64,000 bases of DNA from SAR202 cluster bacterium (GCA_016872515.1 VGZR01000001.1:1-64000), one strand, 5' to 3'. Shown: positions 31,433 to 41,358, counted from the stretch's first letter. The notes: generated from the sequence alone by a model not told the origin. Numbers and translations are program-made.

Positions 31433-33874
31433 TCAGACTCTCATCTCTGCGCCGAGTTCGCGCTGGAGCTGACGGAGGATGTCTTCCAAGGCTCTACTCA
31501 CCTGCTCGGCGGTCAGCGTGTCCTTTGGGGACTGGAAGACGATCTGGTAGGCGATGGACCTCTTGCCTGCGGCAACGCTGCTGCCCACGAAAACATCGAA
31601 AGGCGTGATCCGCCGGACCATCTTGTGCCGCTTGATGACCGCCTCGATGCTCTCGGAGGAAACATCGGCGCTCACGACGAGGGCGATATCGCGGGCGGAC
31701 TCGGGGAAGCGGCCGGCGGTAGAGTAGCGCTTCTCTGTCCTGGCGGCCGCTTCCAAGAGCTTTGCCAGGTCTATCTCGAAGATTGCCACCGGCGCTCCGG
31801 TCAGGTCGAACCGCTCCAAGATTCGGGGGTGGACCTCGCCGACGGCACCAACGGCCTGGTCGCCGCAGAGGATACGGGCGGCGCGGCCTGTGAGGAGTGC
31901 AGAGTCCTCGGCAGGCTCGTATCTTGTCTCAACGCCGAGACCGGAAAGAAGCGATTCCAAGACGCCCTTGGCATCGAAGAAGCTCATGTCTTGCCCGGCC
32001 TGCTCTTTGGCGAGCCAGGAAAGGGGGAAGCGGCGTCCGGCGAATGCGGCAATGAGCGTCTCGCGCTCGTCGGGGAGGGTGGCCTTGTGGCCAGCCTGAC
32101 GGGGTAGGTAGGCCCTCCCGATCTCGAAGAGGCGCAGGCCGTCGCGGGGGGACGTGCGCCAGTTCGCGGCCAGGGTCTCGAACATGCTGCCGCGTAGGTT
32201 GGGACGGAGGTACTGGAACTGGGCGGACATGGGGTTGGCGATGGCCAGCGGCTGTATATCGTTGCCGAATACCTCGGCCCGCTCCAGTGTCTCGTGGCTG
32301 GTGAGGGAGTAGGAGATGGCTTCGTGCATCCCAGCGGCTGCTAGGAGGTCGCGGGCCTTCTGCTTCAGGTCCCACATCGGCTGCGGCACATGGTGCGGGA
32401 TGTGCCCAGAAAGGGACGTGGTGGGCATCTCGTCGTAGCCGATGATGCGGGCGATTTCCTCGACCAGGTCGTCTTCGATAGCGATGTCGGAGCGCCAAAA
32501 GGGGGCCTCCAGCACGAGGTCGTCGCCATGGCCCTCGGCCTTCGTGGGGGTGAACCCGAGGGAGACCAGCACGCTCTGCACCTTGCTCATGGACAGGTCG
32601 GCGCCGAGCACCTGCTTCACCCGGCAGCGTGTGAGACGCACCACGGGCGGCGGGTTGCGCCGTGGCTGGAGGTCAACGATGCCCTTAGCAGCCTTGCCTC
32701 CAGCGACCTGGAGGATGAGCTGTGTGGCCCGGCGGAGGGCCAGCGGGGCCAGCTCGGCGCGGATGGCGCGCTCGAAGCGGTACGCGGCGCCTGTGCTGAG
32801 CTTGAGCGCGGCCGAAGTGCGCCGGGTGTTGATGGGCTCGAAGTTGGCCGACTCGAGAAGGATCGCCGTGGTGTACCCGGACACCTCGGTGTTGGCCCCG
32901 CCCATGACGCCGGCGAGGCCGACGGCGTCATGGGCGTCGGCGATGACCAGCATGGGCGGTGAGAGTTTGCGGGTCGCGCCGTCCAGGGTCACCAATTCCT
33001 CGCCTGGGCGGGCTTGACGGACGATGATGTGCCTCTCTTTGACCTTATCGAAGTCGAAGGCGTGGAGCGGCTGGTTGTACTCCAGCATGACGTAGTTGGT
33101 GACGTCCACGACGTTGTTGATGGGCCGCTGGCCGGACTTGGCCAAGGCATCCTGGAGCCACTTCGGCGACGGGCCGACCTTGACGCCGGTGATGAGGCTG
33201 GCGGTGTAGCGATGACACAGGTCGGGGTCGGCGATCTCGATGGCGACATGCTTTACGATGGGGTCGCCGTCCTCGGGGTAGGAGAGGTCAGGCTCGGTCA
33301 CCTTCTGTCCGGTGAGGGCGGCCACCTCATGGGCGATACCCAGGACGCAGAGGCAGTCGGGCCGGTTGGGCGTGGTCTCGATCTCGAAGATGATGTCGCC
33401 CAGGTAGTCCGCCGCCGGTGCACCGATGGGCGCGTCGTCAGGCAGGACGACGATGCCCTCCTGGTCTTGGCCCAGGTCGAGTTCGAGGGCTGAGCAGACC
33501 ATGCCAACGGAGCGGACGCCGCGGATGTTGGCGGGACGCAACGGCTCGACGCGGCTGGAGTGGGTGTTGAAGAGACGCGCACCCTCCTTGGCGAAGATGA
33601 TTTTCTGGCCTGCCGCGACGTTGGGCGCGCCGCAGACGACGGTGACCTGCTCTCCCTTGCCCAGGTCAACGGTAGGTAACCTCAGGCGGTCGGCGTTGGG
33701 GTGGGGCTCCACCTTCAGCACGTGGCCGACTAGGACCTTGTCTCGCTCCCACTGGGTACCCTGCTCATGGACGGCCGTTACCTCGACGCCGGCCATCGTC
33801 AGCCGGTGCGCTAGCTCGCGTGGCGGCAGCGTGATGGGCACGTACTTTTTCAGCCAGGATAACGGGACTTGCAT
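31433..33874 (-). CDS. pheT: phenylalanyl-tRNA synthetase beta subunit
   Basis: 813 residues. N-terminal EMAP/tRNA-binding OB fold (about 40-150, with V-C-G-A-P-N), B3/B4 editing domain, B5 domain, catalytic-like core, and C-terminal FDX-ACB domain ending L-Q-R-E-L-G-A-E-M-R-V. Pairs with PheS as an alpha2-beta2 enzyme. Follows pheS by 22 bases. Confidence 0.96.
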   Translation of the reverse strand: MQVPLSWLKKYVPITLPPRELAHRLTMAGVEVTAVHEQGTQWERDKVLVGHVLKVEPHPNADRLRLPTVDLGKGEQVTVVCGAPNVAAGQKIIFAKEGARLFNTHSSRVEPLRPANIRGVRSVGMVCSALELDLGQDQEGIVVLPDDAPIGAPAADYLGDIIFEIETTPNRPDCLCVLGIAHEVAALTGQKVTEPDLSYPEDGDPIVKHVAIEIADPDLCHRYTASLITGVKVGPSPKWLQDALAKSGQRPINNVVDVTNYVMLEYNQPLHAFDFDKVKERHIIVRQARPGEELVTLDGATRKLSPPMLVIADAHDAVGLAGVMGGANTEVSGYTTAILLESANFEPINTRRTSAALKLSTGAAYRFERAIRAELAPLALRRATQLILQVAGGKAAKGIVDLQPRRNPPPVVRLTRCRVKQVLGADLSMSKVQSVLVSLGFTPTKAEGHGDDLVLEAPFWRSDIAIEDDLVEEIARIIGYDEMPTTSLSGHIPHHVPQPMWDLKQKARDLLAAAGMHEAISYSLTSHETLERAEVFGNDIQPLAIANPMSAQFQYLRPNLRGSMFETLAANWRTSPRDGLRLFEIGRAYLPRQAGHKATLPDERETLIAAFAGRRFPLSWLAKEQAGQDMSFFDAKGVLESLLSGLGVETRYEPAEDSALLTGRAARILCGDQAVGAVGEVHPRILERFDLTGAPVAIFEIDLAKLLEAAARTEKRYSTAGRFPESARDIALVVSADVSSESIEAVIKRHKMVRRITPFDVFVGSSVAAGKRSIAYQIVFQSPKDTLTAEQVSRALEDILRQLQRELGAEMRV

Positions 33875-33896
33875 TCCGCTCCCCTGAGTTGGGCGG

Positions 33897-34952
33897 TCAG
33901 AACTGCTTCAGGAAGCGCAGGTCGTTGGCGTAGAAGAGCCGGATGTCCTCGATGCCGTGTTTAAGCATGGCCATGCGCTCCATGCCCATGCCGAAGGCGA
34001 AGCCGGTGTAGGTGTTGGAGTCGTAGCCTACACCTTCCAGGACCTTCGGATGAACCATGCCTGCGCCCAAGATTTCGATCCAGCCGGTGTGCTTGCAGAC
34101 GCGGCAACCCTTGCCCTCGCAGAGAAAGCAGTCCATGGACATCTCTGCTCCCGGCTCGACGAAGGGGAAGTAGTCGCAGCGGAAGCGGACTTTTCGGTCC
34201 TGTCCAAACAGGATGCGGGCGAACTCGTAGAGCGTGCCTTTGAGGTCGGCGAGGGTGATGCCCTTGTCCACAGCCAGGCCCTCGACCTGGGTGAAGTGCC
34301 ACTCGTGGGTGGCGTCGGTGGCCTCGTACCTGTAGCACTTGCCGGGGACGACGACACGCACGGGCGGCTTGGTCTTCTCCATGATGCGCGCCTGCATCGG
34401 CGAGGTGTGGGTGCGCAGGAGCATGGGCCGGCCGCCGTTGGCGTCGGTATGATCAACCCAAAGGGTGTTCCACATGTCTCGGGCCGGATGGTCTTTGGGG
34501 ATGTTCAGCTTCTCGAAGTTGTACCCATCCAACTCGACCTCTGGGCCCTCGACGACCTGGAAGCCCATGGTGGCGAAGGCCGCGCAGACCTCGCGGACGA
34601 TGCTGGTTGTTGGGTGAAGGCTCCCAGAAAGGACCGGCCAGCCGGGGAGGGTGATATCCAGCCGCTCCTGCTGGAGCTTGGCGGCCAAGGCAGCCTCCTC
34701 CAGTTCCTTGAGCCGGAGGCCGTAGGCGATCTCGAGGGCCTGCTTGGCTTCATTGCCAGCCATGCCCGCCTCGCGGCGCTGTTCAGGCGGTATCTCTCCG
34801 AGGGAACGGAGGGTCTGGGTGAGCTTCCCTTTGCGGCCAAGGTAGGAGACACGCCACTCTTCGAGGTGCGAGAGGTCACGGAGGGCCCCTAATTCACTCA
34901 TGGCTTGGGCTTGAAGCTCCCGCAGGTTGCTTGTGGCGTCCTTGGTAGTCAT
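33897..34952 (-). CDS. pheS: phenylalanyl-tRNA synthetase alpha subunit
   Basis: 351 residues. N-terminal coiled coil, then the class II core: H-P-T-T-S-I-V-R-E motif, R-T-H-T-S-P-M-Q-A-R, G-K-C-Y-R-Y-E-A-T-D-A-T-H (motif 2), and motif 3 G-F-A-F-G-M-G-M-E-R-M-A-M. A C-x-x-C-x-x-C-rich insert (C-F-L-C-E-G-K-G-C-R-V-C) precedes motif 3. First gene of the pheS-pheT-moeA-unknown transcript, with a clear promoter. Confidence 0.96.
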   Translation of the reverse strand: MTTKDATSNLRELQAQAMSELGALRDLSHLEEWRVSYLGRKGKLTQTLRSLGEIPPEQRREAGMAGNEAKQALEIAYGLRLKELEEAALAAKLQQERLDITLPGWPVLSGSLHPTTSIVREVCAAFATMGFQVVEGPEVELDGYNFEKLNIPKDHPARDMWNTLWVDHTDANGGRPMLLRTHTSPMQARIMEKTKPPVRVVVPGKCYRYEATDATHEWHFTQVEGLAVDKGITLADLKGTLYEFARILFGQDRKVRFRCDYFPFVEPGAEMSMDCFLCEGKGCRVCKHTGWIEILGAGMVHPKVLEGVGYDSNTYTGFAFGMGMERMAMLKHGIEDIRLFYANDLRFLKQF

Positions 34953-35005
34953 TGCGCTTTCTGGGGTGCGAATAACCCACGATATGAAGAAGGGGGCGTC
35001 TGTGC

Positions 35006-35035
35006 ATTATAGGTAGGGGTAGCTATCAGGGTCAA
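35006..35035 (-). promoter_or_regulatory. strong sigma-70 promoter of pheS-pheT
   Basis: Minus strand TTGACC (35030-35035), 18-base spacer, perfect TATAAT (35006-35011). The leader to ATG 34952 is roughly 45 bases, too short for a T-box. Confidence 0.7.
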
Positions 35036-35092
35036 GGAAACCAGGCACTTGTGACGCGAAGGCCAAATACCTTTCCGGTGCGAGGTCGACAC

Positions 35093-35722
35093 GTGGAAGG
35101 GCGAGTCCATATAGTGCGCCACGTGGAGTTGCCCTTCGGACTCACGCTGCGGTTGGCCGTACAGGCGGTGCTTGCGCTGGCGGTGGCCGCCGCGCTTGCC
35201 GGGACTATCTTCCTCCTGGTGAGGTCCGGCTCCGCAGGCGAGGGCATCGAGTTGGTGGTGCTCAGCCCGACGGCGACCCAAGTGGTCGTTTTCAAGGTCT
35301 ATGTGACCGGAGCCGTTCGCAATCCCGGTGTGTATGAGGTTAAGGCTGGGGATAGGTTGGCCGAGGTTTTAGCCGCCGCGGGTGGCCCCACCGAGGGGGC
35401 CGACCTGATTGCCGTGAACCTAGCCGCGCGGGTGAGGGATGAGGAGCATCGGCACGTCCCGAAAGTTGGCGAGGCGGTTGAGGTGGCCGGAGGTGCAGAT
35501 GGGCCATCCGGTGTCGTCTCTGCCAGTGGCCGGCTCGACATCAATACCGCGACCGCCGACGAGCTCGTGGCTCTGCCGGGGATTGGCCAGGTAAGGGCGC
35601 AGGCCATCATCCGCTACCGGGATGCGAATGGTCCGTTCGCAAGGGTGGAGGACCTGTTGGAAGTCGAAGGGATAGGCCCGGCCACCCTCGAAGCTATCCG
35701 CGACCTCATCGAAGTCCGCTAA
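35093..35722 (+). CDS. comEA: ComEA-like DNA-binding competence protein
   Basis: About 209 residues. One membrane helix (L-A-V-A-A-A-L-A-G-T-I-F-L-L-V), an SLBB domain (V-Y-V-T-G-A-V-R-N-P-G-V-Y-E-V), and a C-terminal helix-hairpin-helix pair (L-D-I-N-T-A-T-A-D-E-L-V-A-L-P-G-I-G; then G-I-G-P-A-T-L-E-A-I-R). The family binds incoming DNA outside the membrane during transformation. GTG 35093 has GAGG seven bases ahead; GTG 35051 is an alternative. It sits just upstream of comEC, which is broken. Confidence 0.88.
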   Translation: MEGRVHIVRHVELPFGLTLRLAVQAVLALAVAAALAGTIFLLVRSGSAGEGIELVVLSPTATQVVVFKVYVTGAVRNPGVYEVKAGDRLAEVLAAAGGPTEGADLIAVNLAARVRDEEHRHVPKVGEAVEVAGGADGPSGVVSASGRLDINTATADELVALPGIGQVRAQAIIRYRDANGPFARVEDLLEVEGIGPATLEAIRDLIEVR

Positions 35723-35735
35723 GGCGTCCATCATC

Positions 35736-38149
35736 ATGAAGCTCCTGAGCCTGGCCATCGCCTTCCTCGGTGGGGTGCTCCTGAGTCAAGTGTTCCATCC
35801 GCCGTGGGAAGTCACAGCTCTTGTCTTCATCGCCTCATTCCTTCTGTCCGTCCTCCTTGGCTTGTCCCAAAAGTCCCTGATGCCTGCCCTACTTGTCGCA
35901 GCAGCATGCCTCGGTCTGTTTCGCGTCCATCTCTCCGACCCTAACGGGCCCGACAGCCTTGCTGGTCTCTACGAAGAGCAGTTGAGCATGGAAGGGGTTG
36001 TGGCGACGGACCCGCAGCCAGCGGGTCAGGCGTGAAGGTTCAGGTTCCGTGTTGAGTTGGTGGAGATTGATGGACAGTCCAGCGAAGCCCCAAAAGTCAT
36101 CCTGGTGACAGCGACTGTCCCCCCGAAACTCGCCGGGGAGCGGGGACGGCAACCGTTCAGGTACGGTGACCGACTGAAGCTGACTGGGGTGCTGCAGGCA
36201 ACCGGAGCTGAAGGCGAGTACGACTATGCCGCATACCTAGCGCGGCAGGGCGTCCGCTCCCGAATGCTGTTCCCGAAGATCGCTCTGGTCGAGGCTGACC
36301 AAGGGGTGTGGTTCTACCGGTGGTTGTACAGCGTAAGGCGAAGCCTTGTGGACTCGATTGCCGAGGTGGTGCCTGAGCCCCAGGCGTCGGTGGGCCAGAC
36401 GATGCTTGTCGGCCTCCGTTCGGGAATCTCCGATGAGCTGAACGAATCGTTCCGCCGGTCGGGACTGACGCACATCCTGGCCATCTCAGGGATGAATATC
36501 GGGATTGTGCTGGGGTTGGCAATTGCCGTGAGCCGGGCACTCTTCGGGCAGGAAAGTCTATACCTTACCTGCTACTGCCGCTGATGGTGCTGTGGCTGTA
36601 CGCGATGCTGGCAGGGATGTCGCCGTCGGTGGTGCGGGCGGCCGTGATGGGTACGGTGTACCTCGCCGCGCTCTTATTCGGGAGGCCAAATAGCGCCTTG
36701 CCCGGGCTAGGCCTGGCAGCCGGAGCGATGGTGGCCATCACCCCTGCTGTGCTATGGGACGTCTCATTCCAGTTGAGCTTCGCCGCCGTGGCCGGGATAG
36801 CAGCGTTCACCGACCCACTCGTCCGCCTGCTGCGGACACGGACGGCATTTCAGAATGGTATCGGTGCCATGGTCGCCGAGCCCATCGCCGTGACCGTGGC
36901 CGCGACGTCGGCGACTATCCCGTTGACCGCGTTATACTTCCAGAACATTGCATGGATAGGCATCCCGGCGACGCTGCTGGTCCTGCCAGTATTGCCGGTA
37001 ATCCTGGTGGCCCACGCGGCCGCAGGTCTAGCCGGTATGGCCTCGACTGCTGTAGGGAACCTGTTCGGATGGGTGGCCTGGCTACCGACTGCCTACGTCA
37101 CCGAGGTCACCGAACTGGCTGCTCTTGTGCCGGGTGGGCAGGTGGAGACTGGGCTACTGACAGCCGTGCTGGTGTTCGTGTATTACGGCGCGCTGGTGGC
37201 GTTCCTAGTGTGGGGGCCTGCGAAACGTCTTCTGGACCGTCTGGCGGAGCCTGATTCACAGGAAGTTCCTGTCGAACTGGGCATAGGTCCGAAGCTGGCC
37301 TTGCCCACGGTGGCAGCTGTGGCCGTGGCAGCCCTGGTTTAGATCGCAGCGGCAATTGCCCCCGACGGGAGGCTTGATGTGGTGTTCGTTGACGTAGGCT
37401 AGGGTGACGCCATCTTCATCGAGACGCCGGGCGGGCAGCAGGTGCTAGTGGACGGCGGTCCCGACCCGCTGGGAGCTGTGCGGTTCTTGGGCACGCGCAT
37501 GGGCTTCGCAGACAAGAGCCTTGGCTTGGTGGTCTTGACCCACCCCCATGCCGACCACGTGACCGGCCTTGCGGAAGTGGTGGACCGGTATCGGGTGGGC
37601 ACGGTTCTCGAAGCGGGAGAAGCCCAAGAGGGGCCGGCCTACATCGCATGGCGTAAATCGGTCGAAGAGGAGGGTGCAGACGTAACCCAAGCCCGAGAGG
37701 GCCAGACCTTCGCCATCGGGGACGGCGTCACGATTGAAGTGCTCAACCCGCCCGCAAGGCATTTGCGGGACACGGCTTCGGACGTGAACAATAGCTCGGT
37801 GGTGCTACGGATCGTCTATGGTAGGGTGAGTTTCCTTCTTACAGGGGACGTGTTCGAGGAAGCGGAGGGCTGGCTGGTTCGTCAGGGCGTCCTCCTCGAC
37901 TCTGATGTCCTAAAAGTAGCTCACCACGGAAGTAGGACGTCTTCTTCCGAAGACTGTTTGGACAAGGTGTCTCCAAGTATCGCGGTCGTCTCAGTCGGTG
38001 AGGGAAATAGGTTCGGCCATCCGCACCCCGACACCCTAGAGGCACTGCACCGCGAGGTCGGCGCACAGGCTGTGCTGATGACGGCTGAGCGCGGGGCGAT
38101 TGAAATAATCACGGATGGCGAGCGTCTTCAGGTCAAGACAGAGCGGTAG
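35736..38149 (+). pseudogene. comEC: comEC/rec2 DNA-uptake channel gene, broken by three stops and one frameshift
   Basis: Conceptually about 800 residues, the normal ComEC size. Intact landmarks: an N-terminal helix, a soluble OB-like domain, the competence channel core (S-G-L-T-H-I-L-A-I-S-G-M-N; S-P-S-V-V-R-A-A-V-M-G), and a C-terminal metallo-beta-lactamase domain (L-T-H-P-H-A-D-H-V-T-G). Lesions: TGA at 36033-36035, a frameshift near 36545-36560 consistent with loss of one base, TAG at 37340-37342, and TAG at 37400-37402. The last replaces the conserved Gln of D-V-G-Q-G-D-A. The stops are one C-to-T step from CGA or CAG. Otherwise the sequence is well kept, so inactivation is recent. Confidence 0.85.
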
Positions 38150-38182
38150 GATTTCTTCAAAGCCCGTTCGAGTAGAGCTGTG

Positions 38183-38191
38183 TGCTATACT
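38183..38191 (+). promoter_or_regulatory. extended -10 promoter of rph
   Basis: TGC-TATACT, about 41 bases before the rph start at 38233. No clear -35, as expected for an extended -10. Confidence 0.45.
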
Positions 38192-38232
38192 CCGCCACCT
38201 GCTTCTGGGCAGATATGGATTGCGAGAGCGAG

Positions 38233-38949
38233 ATGGCGAGGTCGGACGGGCGAGGGTACGAACAACTGAGGCCGGTTACGATTACCCCGGGCGTGCAGGC
38301 ATTTGCCGAAGGTTCGGCCCTCATCGAGATGGGCCTGACGCGTGTGCTCTGCACGGTGAGTGCGGAAGACGCGGTACCCGTCTTCCTGCGAGGCGCAGGC
38401 AAGGGTTGGATAACGGCGGAGTACGGGATGTTGCCCCGCTCGACCCTGACGCGTATGCCCCGGGAGTCTAGCCCGAGAGGGCGCACCCACGAGATTCAGC
38501 GTCTCATCGGGCGGTCGCTGCGGGCGATCGCGGACCTGAAAGCCCTGGGCGAGCGGACGCTGACTGTGGACTGTGATGTGCTCCAGGCGGACGGCGGCAC
38601 GCGGACGGCTGCGGTGACTGGGGCGTATGTGGCCCTGTACCAGGCGCTCGTGACATTGAAGAAGCGGAGGAAGCTGGAGGCCATCCCCCTCAAGGCGGCT
38701 GTGGCCGCGACGAGCGTGGGCGTGCTGGGAGGAAAGATTGCCCTGGACCTCTGCTACGAAGAGGACTCGCGGGCTGAGGCAGACTTCAATGTCGTCATGA
38801 CTGACCAGGGAAGGTTCGTCGAGGTGCAAGGCACAGGCGAGGAGGCGACCTTTTCGCGGGAGACGCTGGACCTGGTGGTGGCCTTGGCGGAGCAAGGCAT
38901 CCGGTCGCTTTTTCAGATGCAGAGTGATGTGATAGCCAAGCTATCGTAA
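38233..38949 (+). CDS. rph: ribonuclease PH
   Basis: 238 residues; a phosphorolytic 3'-5' exoribonuclease trimming tRNA precursors. Blocks: [33 protein letters not shown] (here [13 protein letters not shown]), [13 protein letters not shown], and [11 protein letters not shown]. Start at ATG 38233 (M-A-R-S-D-G-R); 17 codons of open frame upstream cross the -10 box. Confidence 0.95.
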   Translation: MARSDGRGYEQLRPVTITPGVQAFAEGSALIEMGLTRVLCTVSAEDAVPVFLRGAGKGWITAEYGMLPRSTLTRMPRESSPRGRTHEIQRLIGRSLRAIADLKALGERTLTVDCDVLQADGGTRTAAVTGAYVALYQALVTLKKRRKLEAIPLKAAVAATSVGVLGGKIALDLCYEEDSRAEADFNVVMTDQGRFVEVQGTGEEATFSRETLDLVVALAEQGIRSLFQMQSDVIAKLS

Positions 38950-38970
38950 CGAGGTTGCCAGGGCGGAGTG

Positions 38971-39159
38971 TTACGGATATCCCGCCGGGGCTTCCTCGAC
39001 GGGCATGGGATCGTTGGCTATCTGCGTGATGTAGCCTGCCGCTTCGTCGATGGTCTTCTGTGCCTCCCGCGCGCGCTTCTCGCCCCAGAGTGCGACCGCG
39101 CGTTTCTGCAGGGAACTGGCAATCTCATCCTTGGAGGCAGGCAACGTGAATTCGCTCAT
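38971..39159 (-). CDS. small acidic-tailed protein of unknown function
   Basis: 62 residues: M-S-E-F-T-L-P-A-S-K-D-E-I, a helical middle (R-A-V-A-L-W-G-E-K-R-A-R-E-A), and the ending D-P-M-P-V-E-E-A-P-A-G-Y-P. The tail recalls short amidase-partner proteins (AtzG/DUF4089-like), but no amidase is adjacent. The RBS is weak. It lies alone between convergent rph and divergent rpmH. Confidence 0.45.
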   Translation of the reverse strand: MSEFTLPASKDEIASSLQKRAVALWGEKRAREAQKTIDEAAGYITQIANDPMPVEEAPAGYP

Positions 39160-39263
39160 CGCACACCACCGTCTAAGAGTCGCTGAAACTTGACTGCGAT
39201 TCTATCTGACTTGAGCGGCCCTTAGGAAGAGGGTGCAGGGTGACGCCAGGGAACGCATGTTCG

Positions 39264-39294
39264 TTGGCACTGCTCCGAACCGATAGGTTATAAT
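39264..39294 (+). promoter_or_regulatory. promoter of rpmH-rnpA
   Basis: TTGGCA (39264-39269), 19-base spacer, perfect TATAAT (39289-39294), about 26 bases before ATG 39321. Confidence 0.6.
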
Positions 39295-39320
39295 CTCTAG
39301 GTTATTCGAGGAGTGGGCCA

Positions 39321-39458
39321 ATGCCGAAAAGAACCTATCAACCAAAGAAGCGTCGCCGGGTGAGGGTGCATGGATTCCGTGCTCGGATGAGCACCCACAA
39401 CGGGCGCAACGTCATCAAACGCCGTCAGCTCAAGGGGCGGCACCGGCTGACGGTCTAG
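39321..39458 (+). CDS. rpmH: 50S ribosomal protein L34
   Basis: 45 residues: [33 protein letters not shown], ending R-H-R-L-T-V. RBS GAGGAGTGG. Head of the conserved rpmH-rnpA-yidD-yidC-jag cluster, often close to the replication origin, although dnaA is not in view here. Confidence 0.97.
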   Translation: MPKRTYQPKKRRRVRVHGFRARMSTHNGRNVIKRRQLKGRHRLTV

Positions 39459-39480
39459 CCCGGCCCCCTGGCAGCGCTTC

Positions 39481-39840
39481 ATGCGCAGAGAGCAACGCCT
39501 GCGAAGGTCGAGCGACTTCACGGCGGTGGTTAAGAGGGGACGGAGTTGGTCGAACAGGCTGCTGGTCTTGGCGATGCGTCCGAACGGCCTCGAGATCAGC
39601 CGTTTTGGCTTTTCAGTGGGGAAGCGCGTCGGGACTTCAGTTGTACGTAACAAGGTCAAACGCCGGTTGAGGGAATTGGTGAGAGAGGTTCAGTCAGAGG
39701 ACTGCTGTGATCTGGTTTTCATCGCCCGGAAGGATGCAGGTGCAGCCGCCTACGATGAGTTGGTTGCCTCTGTAGATGCCCTTCTGGTGCGTGCCGGGCT
39801 CGTCAAGCGGGCGGAGCCGGTAAACCAACCATGCAAATAG
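39481..39840 (+). CDS. rnpA: ribonuclease P protein component
   Basis: 119 residues with L-R-R-S-S-D-F-T-A-V-V-K-R-G and the R-N-R-type motif R-N-K-V-K-R-R-L-R-E, which binds the catalytic RNA. Completes tRNA 5' maturation. Overlaps the start of yidD by 10 bases. Confidence 0.95.
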   Translation: MRREQRLRRSSDFTAVVKRGRSWSNRLLVLAMRPNGLEISRFGFSVGKRVGTSVVRNKVKRRLRELVREVQSEDCCDLVFIARKDAGAAAYDELVASVDALLVRAGLVKRAEPVNQPCK

Positions 39841-40055
39841 GGATCATGAAGATAGCTGCATTAGCCGCCATCAAACTCTATAGGGTCACCCTTTCACCCT
39901 ATTTCGGAGGCACGTGCCGACACTACCCTGGCTGCTCCCAGTACGCGCAGGAAGCGGTATCGAAATACGGGGCCTTGAAAGGGACGCGGCTGGCTATCAG
40001 CCGACTCAGCCGTTGCCGCCCATTCGGGACATTCGGCTATGACCCGGTGCCCTAA
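39831..40055 (+). CDS. yidD: membrane protein insertion efficiency factor YidD
   Basis: 74 residues: I-K-L-Y-R-V-T-L-S-P-Y-F-G-G-T-C-R-H-Y-P-G-C-S-Q-Y-A, and the ending G-Y-D-P-V-P. The usual second start would be ATG 39846. It helps YidC-dependent insertion at the membrane. S-R-L-S-R-C-R-P-F replaces the common L-x-R-C-x-P. Confidence 0.93.
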   Translation: MQIGIMKIAALAAIKLYRVTLSPYFGGTCRHYPGCSQYAQEAVSKYGALKGTRLAISRLSRCRPFGTFGYDPVP

Positions 40056-40134
40056 TCATCTACCTGAGGATTTGTGAGAATATGGGCCGTTTAGCCCTAG
40101 ACTCGGCCAATGTGAAAGGCGGACTTCAATTCCC

Positions 40135-41310
40135 TTGATTCGAGTTTGCCCGCGCCATTGGCGCTGGGCAGTGCTGCTGCTAGTCCTAGTAGTCGCTGCC
40201 TGTGCTCCTCAGTCCGGCGGCGCTTGTACTGGAGTTGTGCGTCCGGAAGGCTGGGCGGGCGGCGTCGTTGACGGCGACACCAGCACCTTGTACGTCGGCA
40301 CCATGGGTGGCCGAATCTTGGCTATAGACACCGAGAACGGCGAACCCCGCTGGCAGTTCGACCTCCAAGGCGACGAGCAACTCCGCGCGATCTACGGCAC
40401 ACCGTTTCTATCGGGGACCGGCCTGTATGTCGGTGGGTACGATGGCTACCTCTACCGCTTGAACACTGAGACAGCCTCTTCGGACGGGGAGGATGTGTGG
40501 TCGGTCCCCGTGGGAGGGGAGAAGCAACCCATCGTGGGTGGGCCGGCGGAGGCAGACGGAGTAGTTGTGGTGGGGTCGTCGGACAGCCGTGTGTACGCGT
40601 TCAACGCGGAGGATGGCACAGAATTGTGGAGGTTTGAGACCGGAGAGAAGGTCTGGGGGACGCCCGCGATTGCGAATGGTGTCGTCTATATCGGCTCTCT
40701 GGACAAGAAGCTGTACGCGCTTGACCTGCTCCAAGGCACGGAGCGGTGGAGCTATCCCACCAAAGGCGCCATCACCGCCAAACCCATGATACTCGACGAT
40801 GTTGTTTACGTTGGTTCTTTCGACAGCGTTTTCTACGCCCTCGACCTCCAAACAGGGCAACCTCTTTGGACCTTCGAAGGGGCCGATAACTGGTATTGGG
40901 CGTCGGCCACGGAGAGCAGCGGAACCCTCTATGTCGCCTCGTTGGACAAGAGAGTTTACGCCTTGGACAAGGGGAGTGGTGCGCTGAGATGGACGCTGGA
41001 GACAGAGGGGGGGATAACCGGCGTCCCCGTTGTCTCCAACAACAGGCTAGTGGTGGCCTCGGACGACCGGAGCCTCTACGTCGCTAGGCTGACCGATGGT
41101 GGCGACGTGCGCCGCTGTGAGATAGGTGAGCGCCTTCGCAGCAACCTTGCTGAGAAGGGTGGAGTGGTCTTTGTCGGCGCATGGAACCGCTCGGTGCTGG
41201 CAATCACCATCGCGGGCAATGGCGACCCCGGAGAACTTTGGTACCACGTGACTGACAAGAAGAACTGGCAGCAAGACTGGCGGGACGTGGAGCACGGCCG
41301 GGTCTGCTAG
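40135..41310 (+). CDS. PQQ-like beta-propeller lipoprotein (BamB-like)
   Basis: 391 residues from TTG 40135. N-terminal signal peptide with lipobox V-A-A-C (Cys23). About seven propeller repeats of the form V-Y-V-G-S-x-D-x-x-x-Y-A-L-D-x-x-T-G-x-x-x-W. The protein would be lipid-anchored on the outer face of the membrane. It sits between yidD and yidC, where other genomes normally have no gene. It may assist protein insertion or envelope assembly like BamB, but that is inference; quinoprotein enzyme activity is unlikely because catalytic and PQQ ligands are not evident. Confidence 0.82.
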   Translation: MIRVCPRHWRWAVLLLVLVVAACAPQSGGACTGVVRPEGWAGGVVDGDTSTLYVGTMGGRILAIDTENGEPRWQFDLQGDEQLRAIYGTPFLSGTGLYVGGYDGYLYRLNTETASSDGEDVWSVPVGGEKQPIVGGPAEADGVVVVGSSDSRVYAFNAEDGTELWRFETGEKVWGTPAIANGVVYIGSLDKKLYALDLLQGTERWSYPTKGAITAKPMILDDVVYVGSFDSVFYALDLQTGQPLWTFEGADNWYWASATESSGTLYVASLDKRVYALDKGSGALRWTLETEGGITGVPVVSNNRLVVASDDRSLYVARLTDGGDVRRCEIGERLRSNLAEKGGVVFVGAWNRSVLAITIAGNGDPGELWYHVTDKKNWQQDWRDVEHGRVC

Positions 41311-41358
41311 CGGGACTAACCAGTATTACTGATAGAAAAGGGCGATAGGGAGTAAGGC

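Noticed and set aside
36033..37402. comEC stops as recoding (Sec at TGA, amber suppression at TAG)
   Set aside because: The positions correspond to Arg/Gln, a frameshift is also present, and TAG ends many intact genes here.
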